DNA from: Microcystis panniformis FACHB-1757
Lineage (GTDB): Bacteria; Cyanobacteriota; Cyanobacteriia; Cyanobacteriales; Microcystaceae
NCBI RefSeq assembly: GCF_001264245.1
Contig: NZ_CP011339.1
Coordinates: 558,001-622,000, forward strand
DNA: 64,000 bases
Direction: 5' to 3'
Shown here: positions 53,489 through 60,466 of the stretch, one piece after another
Position numbering within the stretch: the stretch's first letter is position 1
How the letters are laid out: each line of letters starts with the position of its first letter
Position numbers and translations under genes: made by a program
Notes under the pieces: model-generated
Seen by the model: only the letters and a program-made list of their open reading frames with translations
The model's database searches: none
Told to the model about the DNA's origin: nothing

Positions 53489-53531
53489 CACAATAAAATA
53501 AGCTATTTAAATATGTTCGTTAAATAAGTAC

Positions 53532-55196
53532 ATGAATATTAATATATCCATCATCGACCAACGCTTAGTATCAGTTAGCAAAGACATTCGTCAAAAAGCT
53601 TCTGAAGAACTACGAATCACAGATGAAGGCCGGCTTAAGTCTTTGGCTTTTGTATATCTGTGCGTTAAAACCATTTTAGATTTAGATGGAGATGATGTTT
53701 TTGATTGCTTAACAGAAGGAGGTGGTGACTTTGGAGTAGATGCTATACATATCTCAGAAGAATATGACGGTGAATTTACAGTTAGTTTATTTCAGGCAAA
53801 ATATAAGAACAACCTAGAAGGAAACTCTAACTTTCCTGAAGAAGGTATAAAAAGTTTAATAAACGCAATTAATTACTTATTTAATCCAGCAGCCAAACTA
53901 GAACATATTAATCAACGACTGCTTGTGAAAGTGGAAGAAGCTCGTAGCCTAATCCGGGATGGCTATATTCCCCAAGTTCGGATAATAGCTTGCAACAATG
54001 GGCTGAAATGGAATTTATCTGCTCAAGAGGCTATTGATCGTGCTGAGTTTGGAGATCAGGTGACATGGGAATATGTTAATCACGAGCGTTTAGTCAAAAT
54101 TCTTCAAGCTTCTAAACCCGTAAAAGATACTTTGCAGCTAAGTGGCAAAGCTATTGTGGAAGATATGGAGTTTAGCCGAGTACTGTTGGGTAGAATTTCG
54201 GTGACAGAAATTGCCACACTTATAGAGCGACATGGAGAACGTTTATTAGAGCGCAATATTCGTCGCTACTTGGGTTTACAAGGAAATCGCGTAAATGAGG
54301 GTATCCGTCATACTTTAACTAGCGATGAAAAAAACAATTTTTACTTTTATAATAACGGGGTCACGTTGATTTGTGATAGTTTCTCATACAACGCATTGCA
54401 AGATGGCGATTACAAAGTGCGTGTTGAGAATTTACAAATCATTAACGGTGGTCAAACGTGTATGACCATATTTAAAACCTTGCGAGAACCAGATTTAATT
54501 AATAAAAATGCCCAAGCTTTTGTTCTTTTAAGACTCTATCAATTGCCTCGTGAAAATGAAGGTTTAGTTCAAAGAATTACCTACGCAACCAATAGCCAAA
54601 ATCCAGTAGACCTCAAAGATTTACGTGCTAATGATGAGCACCAGAAAATATTGGAAAAGGATATTGAGCAATTAGGATTTAACTACAGGCCTAAACGTTC
54701 CAATACTCCTACTCGCTCTGCTGATATTACTTCAGGAGTAGCTGCTGAGGCAGTATTATCCGTTTGGCGAAGAAAACCTCATCAAGCAAAGTTTTTCTCT
54801 CGTGAACATTTTGGGAAACTGTATGATACAATCTTTACTGATCAATTAAATGGAGCGCAAATCGTAATAGCTGTTCAGCTTTACAGAATTGCAGAAAACC
54901 GCCGCAAAAGACCTGAGTCTACTGACCCAGATTTTGTCCGCTATGCTTCATGCTTTATTGCAATGCAGATGGGACAAAAACTTTTGGCTGATATGAAAGT
55001 TCAGATGAAAGACATTAGTCATCAAAATTTTCAATCAGCCCAAATGCTTATTGATCAAAATGGGGAGAGTTACTTTAATGCTTCATTACAGGATATTAAA
55101 CAGGCACTTCAGGATCTTTATGGAGAACAAGAGATTTCCTTGCAGCAGCTATCTGCAACATTTCGACGTGGTGATTTAATAAGTAGACTTCAATGA
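53532..55196 (+). CDS. AIPR-family abortive-infection phage-resistance protein
   Basis: The 554-aa protein has an N-terminal PD-(D/E)XK-like region, DFGVDAIHISEEYDGEFTVS then LFQAKYKNN (about 66-97), with Asp and Gln-x-Lys in the catalytic arrangement. The AIPR domain spans roughly 230-520 with ERNIRRYLGLQGNRVNEGIR, NNFYFYNNGVTLICDSF, LQIINGGQTCMTIF, ITYATNSQNPVDLKDLRAND and FNYRPKRSNTPTRS. AIPR (PF10592) was defined from abortive-infection systems and restriction-linked genes. It stands alone, without a methyltransferase or second subunit, directly after leader copy B. Likely role: stop phage replication, probably as a nuclease. Confidence 0.93.
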   Translation: MNINISIIDQRLVSVSKDIRQKASEELRITDEGRLKSLAFVYLCVKTILDLDGDDVFDCLTEGGGDFGVDAIHISEEYDGEFTVSLFQAKYKNNLEGNSNFPEEGIKSLINAINYLFNPAAKLEHINQRLLVKVEEARSLIRDGYIPQVRIIACNNGLKWNLSAQEAIDRAEFGDQVTWEYVNHERLVKILQASKPVKDTLQLSGKAIVEDMEFSRVLLGRISVTEIATLIERHGERLLERNIRRYLGLQGNRVNEGIRHTLTSDEKNNFYFYNNGVTLICDSFSYNALQDGDYKVRVENLQIINGGQTCMTIFKTLREPDLINKNAQAFVLLRLYQLPRENEGLVQRITYATNSQNPVDLKDLRANDEHQKILEKDIEQLGFNYRPKRSNTPTRSADITSGVAAEAVLSVWRRKPHQAKFFSREHFGKLYDTIFTDQLNGAQIVIAVQLYRIAENRRKRPESTDPDFVRYASCFIAMQMGQKLLADMKVQMKDISHQNFQSAQMLIDQNGESYFNASLQDIKQALQDLYGEQEISLQQLSATFRRGDLISRLQ

Positions 55197-55360
55197 ATCA
55201 AATCGGTTCAATAATTCGACTTCTTTTCTTGCAAACTCGCTTAACCTAACTTCACCGTTAGCTGAAATATTGGTGAATTTTCAAAGTTGCCTGTTGCTGT
55301 GTAACTTCACAGATTAATATAGTGCGATGCCAAAGGCACTGCGTAGCAGAGCGCAATCTT

Positions 55361-55688
55361 GTAGGGTGCGTTCCCTAAGGCAACTTCTACCGCTCCACCA
55401 ATAGATTTTTGAGGAACGCACCATGCTCATTGATTGAAGCTGTAAGTGCGATGCCGCTCTTGTGGGCTAAGTTGGCGAATGTTAGCGAAGATTGCCAATG
55501 TTTAGGTTAAAATAGAGGGGCAAAAGTGGCAACGGGGTCAGGACAATGACAGTTAATCAACTCCGCTACAGCAAAGAAGAATTCGCTCGACGTGGTAATG
55601 AGATTTATCAATCTCAGGTGCGCCCCCAAGTCGAGGAAGGCAATCATGGGAAGATTGTAGCCATAGATATTGAAACAGGTGCTTTTGA
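55361..55688 (+). repeat. About 328-bp duplicated cassette start, left copy
   Basis: From GTAGGGTGCGTTCCCT through the promoter (TTAGGTTAAAAT) and the first 48 codons of the 88-aa gene. It matches 58002-58328. A GTGCGTTCC/GGAACGCAC inverted repeat is near its left end. Confidence 0.9.
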
Positions 55689-55812
55689 GCTTGCCAATGA
55701 CACAATAACTGCTTCTAATCGATTGCTTGAACGAAACCCTGATGCTCAAATCTGGCGTGTCCGAATTGGGTATAAAGGCGTTCACCGCTTTGGTGTAGGT
55801 CGTCTGCTTTAA
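55546..55812 (+). CDS. Small protein paired with an aspartic-protease gene, copy 1
   Basis: The 88-aa product starts MTVNQLRYSKEEFARRGNEI and has GNHGKIVAIDIETGAFELAN and AQIWRVRIGYKGVHRFG. It shows no known catalytic motif. I recognise the arrangement of such a small protein immediately upstream of a clan AA aspartic protease in cyanobacterial genomes, often treated as toxin-antitoxin-like, but no activity is known to me. The stop is 4 bp from the start of the truncated protease gene. The N-terminal two thirds are nearly identical to 58186-58461, while the last third differs. Confidence 0.72.
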   Translation: MTVNQLRYSKEEFARRGNEIYQSQVRPQVEEGNHGKIVAIDIETGAFELANDTITASNRLLERNPDAQIWRVRIGYKGVHRFGVGRLL

Positions 55813-55816
55813 CTTT

Positions 55817-55969
55817 ATGATGAACGGAATTGTTGATCAAAACTGCGAGGCAACGCTTCGGTTAGTCGTAAGCAATGAGAGTAAACAGAGGCAGGTAATT
55901 GATGCTGTTATTGATACAGGGTTCACAGGCTTTTTGACCTTACCTCTGACAGTAATCAGTTATCATTAA
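55817..55969 (+). pseudogene. Clan AA (retropepsin-like) aspartic protease, N-terminal fragment
   Basis: Only 50 codons remain: MMNGIVDQNCEATLRLVV, then DAVIDTGFTGFLTLPLTV. The DTGFTG sequence is the catalytic Asp-Thr-Gly loop of pepsin-like dimeric proteases. Whole members are about 110-130 residues. After LPLTVIS the frame runs into TAATCAGTTATCATTAAG, a piece of a simple repeat, and stops. The remainder is lost, so it is probably inactive. Confidence 0.78.
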
Positions 55970-56046
55970 GAAAACGCCGGATCGTTAACCTAACAGAATT
56001 AACCCCACAATCCCACCCGAAAAGCTTGAAAAACAGGGAACCGGTT

Positions 56047-56475
56047 ATGCCAACCACCTACGATTGCGATTTAATTCTCTGGGCCCGGGATACGGCTCAA
56101 CTTTTGCGGGAACAACGCTGGGATGCCATTGACTGGGAGCATTTAATCGAGGAAATCGAGGATTTGGGGAAAAGTGAACGCAGTGCGATTGGTTCTCAAA
56201 TGGAGCGAATTTTGCTTCATCTGCTCAAGTGGCAATATCAACCCCAACGGCGCTCCGATAGTTGGCTGGATTCCATCAATGATGGGCGATCGCAAATTCG
56301 TCGCAAATTAGAGGATAGTCCCAGTCTACGCGGTTATCCCGCGCAAATTTTGGATAAGGAATACACCAGAGCGCGTCGAGAAGCCGCCAGACAAACGGGT
56401 TTAATCCTTAGCATTTTTCCGGAGTTTTGTCCCTATACTATCGCGCAGGTGATCGAAGATTGGTGGCCCCAGTGA
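56047..56475 (+). CDS. DUF29-domain protein
   Basis: A 142-aa helical protein with the DUF29 pattern: TTYDCDLILWARDTAQLLRE, WDAIDWEHLIEEIEDLGKSE, LLHLLKWQYQPQRRSDSW and the C-terminal YTIAQVIEDWWP. DUF29 proteins are abundant in cyanobacteria and unexplained. The ATG at 56047 (MPTTYDCD) is preferred to an in-frame TTG 21 bp upstream. GGGAAC upstream is only a weak ribosome-binding site. It shares the island with defence genes, but a role in defence is not shown. Confidence 0.9.
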   Translation: MPTTYDCDLILWARDTAQLLREQRWDAIDWEHLIEEIEDLGKSERSAIGSQMERILLHLLKWQYQPQRRSDSWLDSINDGRSQIRRKLEDSPSLRGYPAQILDKEYTRARREAARQTGLILSIFPEFCPYTIAQVIEDWWPQ

Positions 56476-56651
56476 TAGCCTTGATTAAAGGTTAAATAAT
56501 CCTAAATCCGGTTATTAAAGACTGATTATTTATTCTCCCTTTTTGCATGAGTGCATGAGCAGAAAACGGGTTTCTCCGAGAAACCCGTTTTCTGTGCGTT
56601 GCTCAACCGATTTAGTATTATGTGACAGTTGAGGGTGCGGAATGTGGGATT

Positions 56652-56818
56652 GATCGCCCATTTTCAGACCAAAACTCGAAGTATAAGCAGATTAAATATT
56701 ACTACCTATTGACAAATTAGTATATATGTTGTAAGTCGGGGTAACATACAGAAAGTTGACCTATATCGTTGCTCTGGAAATTGTTATGCAGAAAGTTTTC
56801 GTATAATGTGTAGTTAGG
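56652..56818 (+). promoter_or_regulatory. Shared defence leader, copy C
   Basis: AGAAAGTT boxes at 56750 and 56790 (40 bp apart) and TATAATGTG after the second. Nearly identical to copy B for its whole length. The nuclease gene starts 50 bp downstream after a TTCCTACCTTCC stretch. Confidence 0.88.
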
Positions 56819-56867
56819 CATACCTTCCACCTTCCTACCTTCCTTTCACTTTCAATCTAGATATGAG

Positions 56868-57794
56868 ATGTCAGATTTAACAAGCATTGAAAAGATTAAA
56901 CTAGAGAAATTGCTCGAAATGGGCAATGGTTATGTGCTTGATTTTTCAAACATAACCTTCCGAGAATTCGTCTTAGAAAATTTAAATATCGATATATATG
57001 ATGAAAAATATAATTATAGTAGTGGCTCAAAAGCAAATCGATTAAGAGGTTTTTGGAAAGAAGAATCTAATTCTACAGTAGGAAAACTGATAGAAACACT
57101 TTTGGAATACTGGAAAACAAAAAAGTCAATAACTCGGAAAGCTATCACCACTGAGGAGGAAAATTTATTTAACGAATGTCAAAAAATTGTAGAAAGATTG
57201 CAAGGAGGTAATACAAAGAATCCTAATCAGGATTCTCAGAGGAAGGAGGAATTTTCTTCACTTCGATCCAGTCTTCTGCTGGAATTTGATAACTTTACAA
57301 AGTTAATAAATTCGGAAGATAAGAAACAGCGAGGATTTTCACTTGAAGACTTGCTAAAACGTATTTTTTCTCTTTATGAGATTCCAACTCAAAAAAGCTT
57401 TAGGAGAAATGAGGGTGGAGAACAAATAGACGGCGCATTTAAGCTTGAAGGCTGGTACTATCTAGTTGAATGTAAATGGACTCAAAACTTAACGGATATA
57501 CGGCAACTTGATAGCCTTTATGGCAAAATCAGCCGCTCTGGTAAACAGACATTGGGATTATTTTTATCGATCAATGGTTGGTCAAAAAATGTATGCCCCT
57601 TACTAAAGCAGAATAATGACAAATCTATCATTTTGATGGATGGTTATGACTTACGATCTGTTCTTGTCGAGCATAATAATTTGGACCTGAAAAATTTACT
57701 TATGAAAAAGTTGGAATGCTTAAATTTGGAAGGAGAGCCATTTTACAGCGCACATCAACTATTACAAAATACTATGAACAATCAAATTGTGTAG
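56868..57794 (+). CDS. Mrr-like restriction endonuclease with an abortive-infection-like N-terminal domain
   Basis: The 308-aa protein has an N-terminal domain (about 1-80) with GYVLDFSNITFREFVLENLN, IDIYDEKYNYSSGSKANRLR and GFWKEESNSTVGKLIETLLE. This pattern (LDFS...SKANRLRxFW) resembles N-terminal domains found in AbiJ-like proteins. The C-terminal domain (165-285) is a PD-(D/E)XK nuclease: RGFSLEDLLKRIFSLYEIPT, then NEGGEQIDGAFKLEGWYYLV and ECKWTQ (Asp200, Glu213, Lys215 approximately). It lacks a helicase or methylase partner. The stop is followed 4 bp later by a target-site duplication and a MITE. Leader copy C lies upstream. Confidence 0.82.
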   Translation: MSDLTSIEKIKLEKLLEMGNGYVLDFSNITFREFVLENLNIDIYDEKYNYSSGSKANRLRGFWKEESNSTVGKLIETLLEYWKTKKSITRKAITTEEENLFNECQKIVERLQGGNTKNPNQDSQRKEEFSSLRSSLLLEFDNFTKLINSEDKKQRGFSLEDLLKRIFSLYEIPTQKSFRRNEGGEQIDGAFKLEGWYYLVECKWTQNLTDIRQLDSLYGKISRSGKQTLGLFLSINGWSKNVCPLLKQNNDKSIILMDGYDLRSVLVEHNNLDLKNLLMKKLECLNLEGEPFYSAHQLLQNTMNNQIV

Positions 57795-57806
57795 TGTGAT
57801 CGCAAT

Positions 57807-57988
57807 GGGAGCATCTCACCTTTGCAATGAGCATAAATACTTAGTAGAAAAATAGGCTTTTCGAGGGTAATTCTTGTTTTAATTCTCTATGTACGCGGTC
57901 TTTAAAAGCCTCTATTTCGTTCCAAGACACGATTAAGAGTGGCTTTTAGGCTAAGTATAATTACTCATCGCGTAAGTGAGATGCTCCC
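57807..57988 (+). mobile_element. 182-bp MITE, copy 2, with 9-bp target duplication
   Basis: GGGAGCATCTCAC ends, flanked on both sides by GATCGCAAT (57798-57806 and 57989-57997). Nearly identical to 41586-41767. It lies just after the nuclease gene stop and just before the second copy of the duplicated cassette start. Confidence 0.95.
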
Positions 57989-58001
57989 GATCGCAATCGC
58001 C

Positions 58002-58328
58002 GTAGGGTGCGTTCCCTGATGCAACTTCTACCGCTCCAGCGATCGATTTTGGGGAACGCACCATGCACATTGATTGAAACTGTAAGTGCGATGCCGCCCT
58101 TGTGGGCCAAGTTGGGGAATGTTAGCGAAGATTGCCAATGTTTAGGTTAAAATGGAGGGGCAAAAGTGGCAACGGGGTCAGGACAATGACAGTTAATCAA
58201 CTCCGCTACAGCAAAGAAGAATTCGCTCGACGTGGTAAAGAGATTTATCAATCTCAGGTGCGCCCCCAAGTCGAGGAAGGCAATCATGGGAAGATTGTAG
58301 CCATAGATATTGAAACAGGGGCTTTTGA
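58002..58328 (+). repeat. About 327-bp duplicated cassette start, right copy
   Basis: Partner of 55361-55688. Both promoter and 5' coding part are conserved. Confidence 0.9.
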
Positions 58329-58461
58329 AGTAGCAAAAGACAGCCTCACAGCTTCCGATCAACTTTTAGCCCGATTGACCTATGCTCAAATTTGGTTCGT
58401 AAGAATCGGACATCGAGCAGTTCATCGAGTCGGTTTGATTGGGGCAAATTTATTTCAATGA
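58186..58461 (+). CDS. Small protein, copy 2 of the 88-aa type
   Basis: The 91-aa product starts MTVNQLRYSKEEFARRGKEI and continues GNHGKIVAIDIETGAFEVAK. Past residue 48 it differs from copy 1 (SLTASDQLLARLTYAQIWFV against TITASNRLLERNPDAQIWRV) while keeping the same fold pattern. No aspartic-protease gene follows it. The start at 58186 is chosen because it matches copy 1; a longer frame from 58132 would include the promoter. It is likely a paralogue that has exchanged its 5' end with copy 1. Confidence 0.72.
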   Translation: MTVNQLRYSKEEFARRGKEIYQSQVRPQVEEGNHGKIVAIDIETGAFEVAKDSLTASDQLLARLTYAQIWFVRIGHRAVHRVGLIGANLFQ

Positions 58462-58677
58462 TTAATCAACTCTACGCTTGTTTTTGCACAATCTTCTCAC
58501 TCAATTCTAGGAAGGTGGGACAATATTGGATTAATTACTAATAACCTAATATCTTATAGAGTTTTTCAAAAAGCTTGAGTTGGGTCAATGATCAGGAAAC
58601 CTAACTATTTTCTAACCAAACGATTAGGAAACAGTTATGTTATGATTTTCAGAGTACGCCTGAGATGATAAGACACC

Positions 58678-58887
58678 ATGAAAAATCGCATCTTTACTGT
58701 TATTTTGTACAAAGAAGATAATATGTACATTGCTGAATGTCCAGAAGTTGGTACAGTAGATCAAGGAGAAACAATTGAGCAGGCGATTGCTGGATTGAAA
58801 GAAGCCACACGGCTTTACCTAGAGGAATTTACCTTACCAGAAACATCCCCTAGATTTGTGACCAGTATTGAGGTTAGTTATGCCTAA
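58678..58887 (+). CDS. hicB: HicB-family antitoxin
   Basis: The 69-aa HicB core (FTVILYKEDNMYIAECPEVG, GETIEQAIAGLKEATRLYLE) has the degraded RNase H-like fold of the family. It lacks the C-terminal DNA-binding extension present in some HicB proteins, so autoregulation, if any, would need another factor. It precedes hicA, an order found in part of this family, and overlaps it by 8 bp. Confidence 0.92.
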   Translation: MKNRIFTVILYKEDNMYIAECPEVGTVDQGETIEQAIAGLKEATRLYLEEFTLPETSPRFVTSIEVSYA

Positions 58888-59107
58888 GCTGCCACGAATC
58901 TCTAGTGGGGAGGCAATTAGATGTCTTGAACGCTTAGGCTTCGAGCAAGTTCGTCAAACAGGTAGCCATGTTGTGATGAAGAAAGAAACCGAAGAGGGCA
59001 AAATTGGCTATGTTGTCCCTTTACATCAGGAATTGAAGGTTGGTACATTAAGTGGAATTCTGAAACAAGCCCAAGTTACAGTTGAAGAGTTCATTGAACA
59101 TCTGTAA
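58880..59107 (+). CDS. hicA: HicA-family mRNA interferase toxin
   Basis: From ATG 58880 the protein is 75 aa. The double-stranded-RNA-binding-like fold has LERLGFEQVRQTGSHVVMKK with the catalytic His30, and VVPLHQELKVGTLSGILKQA, both characteristic. HicA cleaves mRNA when free of HicB. An in-frame TTG 12 bp upstream is possible but not needed. It is intact. Confidence 0.93.
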   Translation: MPKLPRISSGEAIRCLERLGFEQVRQTGSHVVMKKETEEGKIGYVVPLHQELKVGTLSGILKQAQVTVEEFIEHL

Positions 59108-59254
59108 AGTCTGACAAATCACTGCACTCGAAGTGATAGCAAAAGTATTTAGTCCCCCCAGAGAACCCCCTTGAGCCACATAGCACACTTTTCTTTTTTT
59201 GTCAAACTTTATGTTAAGAAAGATGTAACTAATGGATAGGGGGACTGTCAAAGA

Positions 59255-60202
59255 TTAACCGTCTTCGTATTCGGGGATTCTTTCCTTTTTCTTCTCGGTG
59301 ATATTGATGCGGGGGGGATTGTAATCTGGTTCCACGTCATCATCCCACATATCATCCTCGGCCTTATCTTCGTAATCGTCGTACTGAGGACGAGAAAAGC
59401 TTTCTGTGCGTTCTAACCGCGCTTCTCCCCAGTTATCTTCTTCTTCCTCGTATTCTTCCTCATAATAACGAGCTTCGGCCCGTTTTTGCGGTGGGGGAGT
59501 GGCGCGCAGGGGTTCTTTTTCCCATTCGTCTTCACTCCAGCGTTCTTCAACGGGTTTAGCGGCCTCAACGGGGGTACGGAGAGGAATGCCCGTACCTAAC
59601 TGATTTTCTGGACGAGCAGCGGGAGTATAATAAGCTTCTTCTTCTTCCCTTTCCCAGGGGGGACGACCAATACCCAAACGTTCCAAAACTCCCACACTAA
59701 CCTGCGTGAGACGTTCTTCGGCCCCTTCAAAGACGATTAAGCGATTCGGACCGCTGCTAACCACTTCTTCGATAGAAATTTCGTAGGTACTGATCAATTG
59801 TTCGGGGATCAGAGGCAATCCCAGGGAAGCAATGATAATGGAATGTAATTGACCACTGAGGGGATCAAATTGATAATCGCGGACTTTGCCTAAAGGTTCG
59901 CCGGTTTCCGTGATCACTTCACTACCGATTAAGGGAGTATAAGCATCGATATCGACGGATTCCAAGACGTTATCATCTTCCACGAGAACCACGTCTCCTG
60001 TCTGACTGATGCTCGATAAATACATATATTGAGGCATTCCCGACAAGGAGAGGATATTATCGCGGAGTCCCAGGGCAACTACTTCTCGTTGATCGATATC
60101 TACTAGGATATCTTTAACAACGCCGAGTTTTTTGCCTGTATTGCGAGTGATAACCTGTGTATTTAAAAATTCTGAACGTAAGCGACTATTCTCTGTGATC
60201 AT
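59255..60202 (-). CDS. PRC-barrel protein with acidic tail
   Basis: The 315-aa protein has two PRC-barrel domains in its N-terminal half: residues about 6-80 (FLNTQVITRNTGKKLGVVKD, ILVDIDQREVVALGLRD) and about 90-175 (LIGSEVITETGEPLGKVRDY, QLHSIIIASLGLPLIPEQLI). The C-terminal 125 residues are Glu/Asp/Arg/Tyr-rich (RYYEEEYEEEEDNWGE) and probably disordered. Tandem PRC-barrel proteins in cyanobacteria have been associated with photosynthetic-membrane or ribosome-associated processes, but no function is known for this one. It reads opposite to the TA island. Confidence 0.85.
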   Translation of the reverse strand: MITENSRLRSEFLNTQVITRNTGKKLGVVKDILVDIDQREVVALGLRDNILSLSGMPQYMYLSSISQTGDVVLVEDDNVLESVDIDAYTPLIGSEVITETGEPLGKVRDYQFDPLSGQLHSIIIASLGLPLIPEQLISTYEISIEEVVSSGPNRLIVFEGAEERLTQVSVGVLERLGIGRPPWEREEEEAYYTPAARPENQLGTGIPLRTPVEAAKPVEERWSEDEWEKEPLRATPPPQKRAEARYYEEEYEEEEDNWGEARLERTESFSRPQYDDYEDKAEDDMWDDDVEPDYNPPRINITEKKKERIPEYEDG

Positions 60203-60410
60203 TTTTTCCTATGGGTAGGCGTTAGGGCGTGGGAATACGAATTATTGTAGGCTTAATATATAGGGCGAAATTGAGTGTTAATTTACCGATATTAGCTTAT
60301 ATCTTAAAGTTCCCTGAGATTAACACTTTTTTTGGCCTTGTTTGGGCGATAGTTTGGGGTGATAGATAAGGTTAAACCTATTTTAGCTAATTCTTTACAT
60401 TTTTTTAGTA

Positions 60411-60452
60411 ACAACAAAACAGGAGCTAGAGAGAAACTCCCTTGGCTCCTGC
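60411..60452 (-). terminator. Rho-independent terminator of the E2 gene
   Basis: On the minus strand CAGGAGC pairs with GCTCCTG and is followed by TTTTGTTGTT. It starts about 15 bp after the E2 stop codon. Confidence 0.85.
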
Positions 60453-60466
60453 TGTCTAGATTCTGA

